From: Lichtheimia corymbifera B2541
Lineage: Eukaryota; Mucoromycota; Mucoromycetes; Mucorales; Lichtheimiaceae
Reading direction: 5' to 3'
NCBI GenBank assembly: GCA_000697475.1
Contig: JNEU01001116.1
Coordinates: 1-64,000 of the forward strand
Length of the DNA stretch: 64,000 bases
Program-made: the position numbers and the translations under genes
The notes under the pieces: generated by a model
The model's input: only the letters and a program-made list of their open reading frames with translations
The model's database searches: none
What the model was told of the DNA's origin: nothing
Shown here: in pieces, positions 22,999-34,997 of the stretch
Numbering within the stretch: the stretch's first letter is position 1
Layout: the number at the start of each line of letters is the position of its first letter

Positions 22999-23926
22999 AT
23001 GAACACCTTCAAGACATACAGTGAGCGTGCTGCTCGACACCCCAACGCTTGTGCTCGTGCTCTCTTTGAGCTTATGGAAAGAAAGCAAACCAACCTCTCT
23101 GTTGCTGCCGATGTCACCACCAAAAAGGAATTGCTTGCTATTGCCGATGGCGTTGGTCCTTTCATTTGCGTCCTCAAGGTAAGCCGCTGCACTTCGCGTC
23201 CATACGTGTCACGATGGTCGAGTTCTCAATGGACGATTGGATAGACACACATTGATATCGTTGAAGACTTTGATCAAGATCTGGTGGATCAGTTGACGCA
23301 GCTTTCCAAGAAACACGACTTTATGATATTCGAGGATCGCAAGTTTGCTGATATTGGCAAGTATACATATATTTGTTATGAGAGTATCATGAGCAACGTA
23401 GAGTAACACATCTATCTCTGTTGTAGGCAACACTGTGAAGCATCAGTATGGCAAGGGCATCTACAAGATTGCATCATGGTCTCATATCACCAACGCACAC
23501 ACTGTTCCCGGTGAAGGCATCATCCATGGCTTAAGAGATGTGGGTCTTCCTTTGGGTCGAGGATTGTTATTGTTGGCCGAAATGTCATCCAAGGGCGCAT
23601 TGACACAAGGTGCTTACACTTCCGAATCGGTGGCCATGGCTCGTCGCAACCAAGACTTTGTATTTGGCTTTATCGCTCAACATCAAATGAACGAACACGA
23701 CGATGAGGACTTTGTAGTCATGGCACCCGGTGTTGGTTTGGACGTAAAGGGCGATGGTCTTGGACAACAATATCGTACACCTGATCAAGTTATCAAGGAA
23801 AGTGGCTGTGATGTGATCATTGTCGGCCGTGGTATCTATGGCAACCCCGATCAAGTCGAGTACCAAGCCAAGCGGTATCGTGATGCTGGATGGAAAGCCT
23901 ATTTAGAACGTGTGCAAAAGCAGTAG
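22999..23926 (+). CDS. pyrG: Orotidine-5'-phosphate decarboxylase
   Basis: Three exons (22999-23178, 23245-23356, 23427-23926) give 263 residues, the usual length. The enzyme decarboxylates OMP to UMP, the last step of de novo pyrimidine synthesis, in the cytosol. The signature [12 protein letters not shown] is present with the catalytic Asp91-Lys93 and Asp96. [17 protein letters not shown] block follows (here [14 protein letters not shown]), then the phosphate-binding end [22 protein letters not shown] and [11 protein letters not shown]. The second intron starts with GCAAGT, not GT: only a donor at 23357 restores [11 protein letters not shown], so it is a GC-AG intron. The gene converges on the HSF-type gene, with 44 bases between stop codons. 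The start is fixed by the CT-rich leader and family alignment ([11 protein letters not shown]). Confidence 0.97.
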
Positions 23927-23970
23927 GAGGAATAAAGGGCACATGCAAAGGTATCATCATGTGTACAAAG

Positions 23971-25188
23971 TCATGCTTGTTTTATTTCATGATCTTGTAA
24001 TGGAGGGAGCAAGGGTGTGGTTGGGGTGGTCGGTGCGTTTTGTACAGCTTCAGCAAGGGGTGGTAGTTGGATTGTGCGTGGACTTTCTAGTGTGGCTTCA
24101 GCGCGACCGATTATACTTTCCAATTTGTCATACAAATCCACAATGACTGCAAAAAATGATATCAGTTGGGATAGTCAGCAGATGCAGATGGATAGCACAT
24201 ACACATACCTGGGTTATTTTCATGGGTATCGGCAATCGTATTCAACACAGAGGAAAGCAGCTATGTATGACCCAATATATATTCAGCTACCAGTTATATG
24301 AGTGCCATTGTGCCATTTCATTGTTACCTTCAGCTGCTGAGAATGGAGATTATGGAGTTCTTGGGTTTCATTGAGCATTGCGGTATATTTGGATTCAACG
24401 GCTCTTAATTGTTCATGAAGCAGATCTAATCGTTTTTCCATGGCTTCGTGAGCAACACTTGAACGCCTATTGTGTTGGCCATGATGGCTGCTGCTGCTGC
24501 TGCTGTTGGATGATGTTAAGTTATGGATTGCGCTGTTTTGTGGTTTACGTCGGATGCGATGTAACAAATGTCGTTGATTTTTGCGGAAGAAGTCGTGCAT
24601 GAATTGGTATGTGTCGTTGGATCCAGCTTTGCTGGTGTTGGTGCTCATGAGGACGGATTCTTTTACTCTACGAAATCCATACACTGGGATGCAAAAAAAA
24701 GGAGATCGATTTGAGGCGGGAGGATAGACAAACAAAAGGGGAGATGTAAATAAAAGGTGCAGCGGTTAATGATCGAGAGAACGGCTTTCTGGATCTTGAA
24801 AAAAACACTTACTATTGAGCTGCCTAACAAAACTAGGCCAGTTGTTATGTGAAAAGTATTGCGGTAATATCTGATGTGAAAAGGCTGCCACATCCAACAC
24901 GTCAACAACATCATCGCCGGACCATCGTATAAGAGAGTCGCTTGTAGGATCGTTCACAATACTGGTTTGCCCATTTGACTGTATTAGCAAAAAAATATAC
25001 TTCCGCGTTTCGATATGCAATACATACTCCCATAGTTTGGTGATAAAAGCAGTAGTTGGGTGTTTTGGAGGGATCGCTTTTCCTGGAGAAGGTGGTGTCA
25101 AGGGCATTGAGGTATTTGTTGCTGTTGCCATTGTTGTGGATGATAATGAGTTAGCAGAGTCACTGGAGGTGGTGAAATTGTATTCCAT
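23971..25188 (-). CDS. HSF-type DNA-binding transcription factor
   Basis: Five exons on the minus strand (25028-25188, 24813-24961, 24328-24683, 24209-24260, 23971-24146) give 297 residues with all junctions in frame. Residues about 47 to 120 form a heat-shock-factor DNA-binding domain: FITKLWDIVNDP, LIRWS, ILPQYFSHNNWPSFVRQLN and MYGFRRV, the last two joined across intron 2. Downstream are FMHDFFRKNQ and a basic RIRRKPQN. A coiled-coil heptad region follows (EKRLDLLHEQLRAVESKYTAMLNETQELHNLHSQQL), suitable for multimerisation, then a Pro/Thr-rich tail. The domain lacks long extra activation regions, so this could be a classical heat-shock factor or a Skn7/Sfl1-like regulator; no receiver domain is seen, which argues against Skn7. 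Nuclear role inferred. Confidence 0.9.
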
Positions 25189-27453
25189 TGTGAAAAGAAA
25201 GGAAACAAAGAAAAAAAGGAAGTCGATCGAATAAATGTTGCACCGCATTGCCTCCTGCCACCTGGTCCCTCCCCTCCCTTTTCTCCCCGTTTTGCTTTCA
25301 GTTGAGCTTGGGAATATTCTATATTCTTCTATCATCCCTATCCTCTTGTTACACAGCGCACCATCCAACTACATCATTATCACAAGGAATAAAGCATAAG
25401 CTTCATAGTTGGTGTAGATCAAGCGTAGTTGGGGTTATGGGTGGATTTGACGTCAAAAAGCTACGCAAAATTTTCCATGTCACACACATACATGAGCAGA
25501 TTTAGACTATTCTTACACGTATTAGGCAACGAGAAGATGTGAGATCACGGTACATCTCCCCTGATATGTCAAGCGATGAATAAAGTTTATTCGTATTCGT
25601 TGCATCAAGCTGTCAGCTGAGATCAGCCGATTGGCTAAAGGACCTTTGATTGTCGTCATGCATTCAGAGTTATGATGATGAACAAAGATCTGGCGGCTGT
25701 ACTCGTTTGTCATGTAATGACGCACATACCATATCTATATGGGGCATAGGGTCGATCACCGGCATGACATCCTAAATGCCCAATGTTTTGACATTTGTTG
25801 CCATACATGTCACCAGCCATTTTATCCGCAAAATACTCCTTATACTTGTTATTTTGTATCTGGATTATCATAAACTTCAAAACAAGATGTTATATGGCAT
25901 TTCATTTCTGCTTCATTTTCTTCCCCGCCATGTCATGCGGATGCACGTGCGTGTGATACAAACATGTTTGGCTCATTTGAGGGATATGACAATGTTGATG
26001 GCTTTCGCAACTCTGATCAGTCCCCTTTTGGATAAGCGCCTCGGTTTGGCAACATCCGCGGCGCACGGGCTTTTGAGTCTTTTTCCCATATTGTGCTCAA
26101 GGCCTGACATGCTGTCACGGATCACTGACGTGCGTCAGGTCATACACTTTACTGTGACACTGTGGTAGAATAGCTCGGTTAATGACACTTGCCTGTAAAA
26201 GGACACAGGTTCTTTATTGAGTCAAAGTGCTTGCATACCATCCTGCTTGGATAACTTTGGCTATCACTAAACGGATGTATTGATACTCGCAACACACCAA
26301 AGTGGATGACATAATACCTTGGATCATCACGCTGATCTATCGTAACAACGTAAACAGAGCTTTGATCTATAATCACCAGCAATGACACTCACCCACCATA
26401 TGACATATGCAGGGAAACGAGAATAGAAACCTTATCCACAAGTGGCTACGGATGTAAGTTCCATCCGGTTTGCCCTATTTGGAAAATGCTTATAGCTTTG
26501 AGAATAATGAACCGAGTGATGACATTGATTCGATTTGCTGTTTTGGCCATGATGATGAATCAACCACCCGATATATATGCATCGTGATATCGTGTGTGCC
26601 GTGCATAAAAGGAATGAATACCAGGTATGGATGACCGCCATCTCGTGAGACTCATTTCGACAATGATCGATCAAAGCTCTGATGACTGTGTCACGTTGCT
26701 TTCAAGGTCAATGCGTTCATGTGGCGATGATGAACAAAGATCTTGGCTCAAGGATCTATGCAATGCCTTCATCTGCCATATTACGTCTCCTTGCTGCTGC
26801 TGTATGAAAGCTTTACACACGACGTTATCCACATTAAAACTCCCATACAACATTATCAAAAAGCAGACATCATCATCAACGCTCCAGAAAGCAAGCTAGA
26901 GGTGCCACTTAATGCAAACCATACATCATTCATCATTTCTGTGTGCTTGTGTAACTAACTTTTTCTTTCCCACAGCCTTCTTTTGCTGCTAATACGTAAC
27001 CTCACAACTCGCTTGTGGATGGTATATAGGTGCAACAATAATTCCTTGCTTGAGATAGAATAATGGTACATAACCTCAATCATAGCGCTTAATGGCTAGG
27101 CTTTTTTTTACTCCTTCAGCTTTAAGGAACTTGCCTAAAGCATGTGGTTGCTTGTCTCTTTCTAATTCTTCACGGCGCACATGCCATTGATCTCACGTAC
27201 ACTACTCGCCATTTAGCGATAAACGCGGTGTGAGTCTATCGTTCATAGGTGTAACTAGCCATTGCTCTTAACGTGAATATTACTACGTGGCAACCAGCTT
27301 TCTCGCAGTAGCTGATTGGTACCAGGTACCACAAGCGGTATCATCTCCTCCCGCAGTAGAATTTGTTGCTCAGCAACAACAGTGGTACAGCATGTCGTTT
27401 GCAATATAAACAAGAGCCAATGTTTTGCTTTCCCCCCTCCCTTTATTCAAACC
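25189..27453. other. Long intergenic region
   Basis: About 2.2 kb without a gene I can support. Short open stretches (for example 25776-26168) have no splice partners or motifs. The string ATGATGAACAAAGATCT occurs at about 25675 and 26729, suggesting an old local duplication. The last 200 bases are presumably the promoter of the F-box gene, with a pyrimidine-rich run (27427-27448) before its ATG. Confidence 0.5.
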
Positions 27454-29723
27454 ATGCACCCCGACCTTGTCGATGCCATTACAAGTGCGCGTATATCTCC
27501 AGATGCATTGCTTAAGCATTTTGATCAAGGACAAATTGAGCACAGCAAGAACCAGTATCAAGCATCATCAGACCATTTTACAGCTGCCATTGACGATGCT
27601 ACCAATTCGCTCTCAACGTTATTGCTAAGCCGTGCTCTTGCATATACCAATGATGGGGAACATGATCGTGCCCTTTCTGATGCACATAAAGTGATCGAAA
27701 TTACACCTGCATCTGCTGATGGATATCTATGTGCTGGTGATGTATACGTCGTTAAAGCCAAAATGGAGGAGGCGTTGCGTATTTATCGTAATGGCGTAGC
27801 GAATGCAAACAAGGATCATCCCCGGTATCACAGCTTGGCGAACACCCTGGATCATGTATACAACAACGTCATTCTCCCAACCAATGCTCATCTATTGGAG
27901 CGATTAGGCAAGCGTATTGCCAACCACGTATTTTCATTTCTTCCATTACGAGATCGTGTAGTGTGTGCTGCGACGTGTCACACATGGAGAACATATCTCT
28001 TTTCTTGGGAAGGCATGTGGCACCATCTCCGATTTACGAGCGGCATATCGACCCAATGCCTCGATACGTTATTTGCGCGGATTGAAAAAGGGGATCAAGT
28101 GAAAACATGCACGGTAATTGCCAAGTGGAATGACTTTGATTTGGCACCTCAAGTCCTCGAACGGTTGGTCCTGCGTCTTAAATGCCGCAATCTTGAAGCA
28201 TTAAGTAAGTACTTTTCATCACTATTTCATATACCCCAAAAAAACTAACATTGTTGCTCTTAGGTGTTGGGAATTGCAATGTCAAAACGACCCAATGGAT
28301 GATACGTCTTTTGCGCATGAACATCAAGACAATGAAATCCTTGGCCCTAATCAACGTTGCACAACAACTGTATCCCCTCATTCATCAAGTACTCGATCTA
28401 TGCCCTGGCATCACCAACCTTGTTTTCGATTTACATGAGCTTTGGGATGGTGAATCCAAATCACGGGACATCGACTATAACGCAGAAAAAGTCATTCCAC
28501 CTTCATCCAAATGGCGACCAAGAACACCGTTGGCATTACAACAACTCAAGTTGACGTCAAAGGTCTTAAATCATAATAAGGAAGGAGTATACACCTTTGG
28601 ACACTTTTTGTCCACGTTTCTCCCGCATTGCCCTGAATTATGCAATCTGGTTGTTCGTGGTGATACGAGACGTTGCTTAGATGGCGTCATTGATGCGCTT
28701 AATGCTTACTGTCCTAAACTAAGAGGCCTGGTTCTGGATGATTACAGCATTTCGGATGATAGAAACATCTACGATTTTGCTTTTGGTGGGCCTTTTGCAC
28801 CACCAAGGTTGTCAATACGTACCATATTATTAGAAAAAGGAAATCATTGTGATGACTTTGACCAAAAGTTAGCAGCATTAGCCATGCGTATTGCACCCCA
28901 TGTTCAAGTTTTGGACTCTGATATATCATCCCTATCCCAGCTGGCGTTGAAGGCACTTGGCGAAATCAAGACACCCAAGTTGGAAGATCTTACATTGTCT
29001 GCAACCTTTCAGCCATCCAAGGAACTAATGGACCACGCACACACCAACGAGATAACACGTACGATCATTCAAGGTTGCTCTTTGGCACGGCTCAAGAAGG
29101 TAGCTTTACATAACCTATCGATCGACGACAGCGTCTTTGATAGTCTACCTGCGGGCCTCACAACACTTGATCTTTATATCAAGGATCATCATGTCACATC
29201 ACAAGGATTGAGACGCTGTATAAGCAGGATGCATGGTCTTAAAAAGCTACATGTGGATTATCATCATCATTTGCAGAAGAAATATGCCGGTACCAGCATC
29301 GTTGACGGTGAGCTACTGCACGAGATCGCACAATTGCCATCCATCGTTGAACTTATCCTCGCCTTCAGCCCTGATGGTGATGTTCAGCCCATGTTCTCAA
29401 AATTTGCAAAGGAATTACGATATAACCATCCACAGCTACCAATGAGATCACTGAGACTTGGAGGTCCCATCCTTACCACAAGTATCTTAGAAAATCTGGT
29501 GTGCTTACCCAACTTGGGGTATTTGAACGTTAGAATGGCTGAAGGCATCGCTGCTGACCAAATCAAGGAAATACTACACAAGAATAGGGTGAATGACGAC
29601 CAACAACGCCCATTGAATGTGGTGGCTAGTATCCGAGTGGGCAAACGTCGTGATGTGGTCACCTTTAAGAATGGTGAGATTGTAACAGAGACTCAGATGA
29701 CACGTGAAGTGTTGTATAAGTAG
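27454..29723 (+). CDS. TPR and F-box protein with leucine-rich carboxy half
   Basis: Two exons (27454-28204, 28264-29723) give 736 residues. Residues about 28-130 hold TPR-like helical repeats (QYQASSDHFTAAIDDA, LLLSRALAYTNDGEHDRALSDAHKVIEI, then YLCAGDVYVVKAKMEEALRIY). Residues about 150-190 are an F-box: HVFSFLPLRDRVVCAATCHTWRTYL. The long second half is irregularly leucine-rich, with LKLTSKVLNH, LEDLTLSATF, LKKVALHNLSID, LTTLDLYI and LKKLHVDY. It fits a ribonuclease-inhibitor-like LRR solenoid. The F-box would link Skp1 in an SCF ubiquitin ligase, with the repeats choosing the substrate; the substrate is unknown. Such TPR-F-box-LRR proteins are multi-copy in Mucoromycota. The frame is open upstream of 27454, but MHPDLVDA follows a pyrimidine-rich leader and starts with a good context (ACCATG). 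Confidence 0.88.
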
Positions 29724-29778
29724 AGAGGATAATATTATTACAACATGCAATTTTATTGTTCTATGTGGTGATGGTGAT

Positions 29779-32700
29779 TTATGCACTTGATTTGCTATTT
29801 CTTTGTTCCTTTCTGAAGTACTCCTTCCTCCGTGCCTTATCCTTTTCAAGCTGCTCAGCTTCCAGTTTGGCTTTCTTTTTGATATTCTCTGCACGACGCT
29901 CCATATCCTTGGCTTTACGTTTACGCTCCTTGTCTTTGCGAAGTGAGTTGAGCTGCTGCATCATGGTATAGACCTTCTTCTCCTCAGGCTCTAATAGCAC
30001 AGCACGCTTGGCAGCATATGTTTTCTTGCGTTGAGCCTTCAATTGCTTGGGTTTGGATGAGAAAGGCAATTCAGCCTGAAGAGCCTTGGGGATCTTGAGT
30101 GTGTTGAATCGTCGCGTCTTACGCTCGATAGGCTAAAAACAATCAAATGCTTAATCTCTTGCCTTTTTGATCATATAATGACATCCTTCTTACCTTATAT
30201 ACAGAGTCGATGTTTTGTGGTGCGTGCATGCTGAGCTCACGACGAACCTCGCCTGTCAAACGCATACCACGCCATTCAGTCTTGGAAGATAAAAGTAATG
30301 AAGTAACAGGGTTGTAGTATTTGCGAGGCTTGACAGGGTACCATGCTCTCAGGAAGACGATATCTATTCAATGGCATATGAGTTGTCTTGTATCCCACAA
30401 GATGAGCTTGTCGAATAACTTACCACTCATGAGCACCTTGTCTTCAAATGTAGCACGGAATTGACCCTCAGGTTTCTATAAATGCCAACCATTCCTATTA
30501 ATAAGGTCCCTCTCCTATAGCACACGCTCTCTCTCTCTCTTACCGGCAAAGCTTTTTTAATTTGACCACGGATACCAGAAACCGTCCTGATTGTAGCACC
30601 TTCAAATTTGGCTACTTCCAATGCAGATGTAAACATGTCCTTGATAAATGCAGTGTTTTTGAAGATCTTGGCAGGAACGCCAGTCAATTTGAGCTTCTTG
30701 ACAATCTCGGCTGTTTTGCTGATATCCACAACCACACCAGTGGCACTTATCCGGAAGGATGCCTTTTTACATAAATGTGTCAGCATACACTCATCGTAGT
30801 ACACTTTATATTTCACGTACCGATTTGTTGTCAGATACTGAGTTGACAGCGCAAAAGCCAGTGTTGGGAGTATGTACAGGGCCTAAAATATACACCTCAT
30901 TGTCAGCCACATACCATGGATGAATAACCAGGTTTGATCTCTTACCATAAAAGGTTGCCAAACAATGCATATGCTCCGGTGTGTATTTCAACATGCGATT
31001 ACGTGTGCCATCATTGAGAGAGTAAATAGGGATGCTCTGGAAACGACGCCAGCCCATAGAGAAAATGAGAGGATCATTGGTTTTGAGGATCTTGCGATGC
31101 CATCGATGACGCTTGATTCTGACTTGAACAATGCCAAATTGATCTTCCGAAGTCAACAAACCGCCAACGAGGACAGGATAAGTGGGATCGAAGTGTTGAA
31201 TGAATTCACATGGCATATCCTTGATGAGCAAACGTACATAGGTGCCTGGTCGATGACCTTCCACAAGAGCACGCGTGTGTGGATCATCATCCTCAAATTC
31301 AGCAACATTCATCTTGAGTTGACGATCAATCTCAGCCTTTCGCTGTTCGTAAAAGTCCATCTGGGGCTCCTCGTCTTCTTCATATTCTTCCTCGAATTTC
31401 CTCTTGAGCTCTTCCTTTCGTTTGGCGATACGCTCACGTTCGGCTTCCACTGAATCCTCTTCCTGGTCATTTTCATCGGCATCCTCCTTGCCACTTGCAT
31501 TCTCATCTTCCAAGTCCTCGAAATCACCATAGACTTCCTCCTCCTCTTCCTCCTCTTCTCCTTCTTCATTTTCCTCGCCTTCTTCACCTTCGCCGTTCGT
31601 TTTTTGACCAGTGATGAACCGATAACGAATCGTATCCAAATGCTTTAAAAGAGAAGCTATTAGCATGAAGTGTCTCTCATGTGATCATGAATCCATCCTT
31701 ACCTCATCATCACCCCAGATCTCTAAATCATCCATCTTGATTTGCTCGCGACTGGTATCCACAGTTTCAGATGCTTCATCAGCGGCTTCACGTTTCAATG
31801 TGAAGAATTCCTCGTCTTCGTCGTCGTTATCATCGTTCTCTTGATCATCTTGGTTGTAATTGCCGCTAGCAATATCCTCAGGTGAAATATCAGTCTTGTC
31901 GTAGATAAGCGACATGAGATTGACACGACGTGTTGCATTAAACATGGCGCTGGCCTTTTCCTTGAGATTGGCCTTCCACCGTAATTCACCAGCTAATTCG
32001 TCGTCGTCGTCATCCTCATTCTTTTGGCGACCATCAATGTTGACCATATCCTCTTGATCATCCTCATCATCGAATCCGAGATCACTGTCGCTATCTGCAA
32101 ACTGGACATCCTGGCCATTGTCACGCTCCTCTTTATCCTCTTTATCACCTTTGCGTGGGATGTTGCGTGTATCAAACTTTGTGAGGGCACGACCGCGAGT
32201 GGGGACCTCAGCATCATCGTCATCATCCATTTCCTCGTCGCTGTCCAACATTTCTTGATCGCTGTCTTCATCCTCATCGTCATCCTCGTCATCCATATCC
32301 TCATCCTCATCTTCGTCTCCAAAGACAGCACGTCTTCTTGTACGACCCGTGTCATCTTGTTCTAGCGATTCAGTGATACCTGATAATAAATATTAGATAT
32401 CGGTATTGTAGATCATTGTTTTTGTAGACATACCTTCATTGTCTTCTTGATCACTTGGGACATCACCCGATCGCATAGGAGCCGAGCCAGAAAAGATACG
32501 CAACTCAGAGTCAGCAAGACGAGCAGCCAATGTGTCTTGAGCATCTTGAAGATCCATCACCATTTTCTCTCCAGGACCAGCTGGTGTATCATCGTGTTCT
32601 TCTTCGGCTCCTTCTTGACGTTCAGCAGGTGCCAATGCTGATTTCTTGGTAAAGTGACCGGGTACATTGATATACACAGCATCCTTGTCATACATGACAC

Positions 32701-33953
32701 CACCCACATCGGACATGGGAGCATAAATCAACTTGTGCTTTTCATCAAGACGCTTGCGTTCTTTGTCGGGTAAAGCACATGGATCAGGTAAAACTGAAAC
32801 GTCCGCCAAAGTGTGATCACCAGCACCAGGAATATGAATACGCATGTTGGGTTTCAAGTTGGTGCCTCGTAGATAGCCGTAAAGTGTCACTGTGCGGTCA
32901 CAGTTGGGTTTGGTATGAATCAACTCTGGATCTGTCAAGTCTTCCACACGATCGGCAACAACGTAGGGATGTGTATTGCGCCAAATGAGAGGTCTGAATT
33001 TCATGACAGAGATAAATCGAGATAAATTCTGCACTTCTTGATTGGGATATCGACCATTGATGACACCGGACAAGTAGAATAGCTTGGCTCCTTGATAAAT
33101 CTCGGTCCAAAAACGATGCTTAAGTCGCTTCTTGGTGGCTCGTAACTTTTTGTTGTTTCTGAACTTGTCAAGATGCGTCAAAACACCCATCACCTTGGGG
33201 AAACCGTGTGCTTGAAGAATGTTGAGGAATTCAAAGGTTTCCTACATGGCATCAGGCATTAGTATCTTGTCATCCTTCCTCCTCCTGCACCTCCTTTCAT
33301 ACTCACCATTTCAAACCCAAAACTGGCGTCAATCATCAAAAGGACCAAATCAACCACCTTGGCTACATCGATCATCGAGTTGATATCATTGTTGCATTCA
33401 ATAAACGTCAATCGTCGCTTTTTGCCTATATCCATCTTATTATCAGCTAATTGTCATTCCATATCGATGTCAGATACGTACCGCTGACAACTGTGATGGG
33501 GCCTTTGATCTCTGCAAGGTTGTGTTTGGTGTATCGTTTGACAAGTGATTTAATCAATGTCGATTTGCCGCACTAGAACAAGTATTAGCAAAACATGCTA
33601 TATTACTGCTGCTGCCTATGGCTAGTAGACTTACTCCAGGTGGTCCAACGACTGCAACAACTACAGGTGGTGCTTCAATGGGCGATCGATCCACCAATGG
33701 AACATGGAGCTTCTTTTCACCGAGATCGAAATTGCGACGTGCTGATCGTTCGGCTCTGCCGGCACTAGCGAATGTAAAAGCCTATAGTAGTGTCAAGGTT
33801 AGATCGATCGTATAGAAATAAAGTTGACAGGGTGGATCATGCCTTTGGATTGTTGCTCTTTTTCTTCTTCTTTTCTTCAATCGCCTTCTTACGCTCGGCC
33901 TTTTTACCAGCCTTGCCGGGATTGTGCGCCTTGTGTGGTTTCTCCCCTTCCAT
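29779..33953 (-). CDS. BMS1: BMS1, ribosome-biogenesis GTPase of the SSU processome
   Basis: About twelve exons encode roughly 1,170 residues, the normal size. BMS1 is a nucleolar GTPase that recruits Rcl1 to pre-40S particles. Exon 1 (33843-33953) is basic ([26 protein letters not shown]). Exon 2 (33635-33781) starts [16 protein letters not shown] and ends VAVVGPPG. Exon 3 continues [13 protein letters not shown], so the P-loop is split by an intron. Then follow [15 protein letters not shown], the G3/G4-like [10 protein letters not shown], the AARP2CN domain ([26 protein letters not shown]) and a long acidic linker (31685-32350). The carboxy-terminal RIBIOP_C/BMS1_TSR1 domain spans about 29900-31250, with [10 protein letters not shown] and CEFIQHFDP. 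The basic tail ends [11 protein letters not shown]. Intron 1 (33782-33842) begins with GC. The many antisense open frames here are shadows of the Asp/Glu tracts. Confidence 0.96.
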
Positions 33954-34997
33954 AGCGGTGCGTTGTAAGAAGAGGTGTGTGCAGGTTTTTTTTCTCTCTT
34001 TGGACAGCCGCTCTCCGGTCTTTCTGCTGAAATTGTAGTTGGCTCAACATTGAGAAAGTGACTGTGAGCCCAAATGAAACATCCGCTGCAGGAACAACGA
34101 TCTTTATGATGATCCCTTTCTATATCGTTGCCATGTATCCATCACACTCTCATCCACCCATAATCATTATGCTTGGAAAGAGGTTTAGCCAACACACCCT
34201 ATTAGTAGTACTTTTACCATTATACATAATAAAAGTGAGTGTTTCTATCTTGGTAACAATGACCACCTTCTCAAATCACAAGGGAATTTCTTTGTCATGT
34301 GCTTTTGAAAGGCACCCGTTCACTGCCAAATGTATAAAGACATGCCATCATTGTCTCTTGACCATGCCGTTTTATTGTAGTGTAAACAAGATGGAGTAAT
34401 TAGCCAAGAACGTCATCCTTAAGTCGCCCATTTATGCAATTTGCTGTGTCTAACTGGGAAACGTGACCCATACCGTTGAATAATTTGCTGGCTCAGTTCG
34501 AGTAAGTTTATATGCGTACCCTGCAATAGGTGATCTACATGAACAATGACGTTTCAGTGATTGAATAGTGGCAATACGAGATGCGTGATTAGGAAAAGAA
34601 CAGCATCACCACGTACACACAAAGTAGCACTCAATCACTCAATTGCATTACGTATGAATAGTGTCCCATCTCCTGATATTGACCAACTCAACAACGTAAT
34701 ACCAGCGCCATGCACGAAATTATGATTATCCTGATTACTCAAATAGATATACAATAATGCAAGAGAACAATACAGTGTGGATCAGGTTGGTCAGGAACGA
34801 AGCCTATCTCGCATATATATATTACGGGTGCGGATGGAGGTGTATCATCTCCGCTTGATTTGTCAAACTTGACAAAGATTTGCTTACTCCCTTCTTACAA
34901 AGCAAGGGGATAGGCGGAGGTATAAAGCAATGACCAGGCGGCGCGAGATTTACACAATCAGTGTTACCTTGACCTTTCTTCCACTTTCTTAACAAAA
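33954..34997. other. Divergent intergenic region between BMS1 and the quinone reductase
   Basis: About 1 kb, no gene supported. It would contain both promoters. Near the right end are two TATA-like elements (one at 34921) and a CTTTCTTCCACTTTCTTAACAAAA leader just before the ATG at 34998. Confidence 0.5.
34921..34927 (+). promoter_or_regulatory. TATA box of the quinone oxidoreductase gene
   Basis: TATAAAG lies 77 bases before the start codon at 34998 and is followed by a pyrimidine-rich leader, the usual layout of a strongly expressed fungal gene. No experimental start site is known. Confidence 0.5.

Noticed and set aside
25776..26168. 130-codon open frame on the plus strand
   Set aside because: No splice partners, motif or neighbouring conserved block; composition is like the surrounding non-coding DNA.
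30965..31453. Long plus-strand open frame antisense to BMS1 (and similar ones at 32024-32365)
   Set aside because: These are shadows of acidic codon tracts in BMS1 with no motifs of their own.
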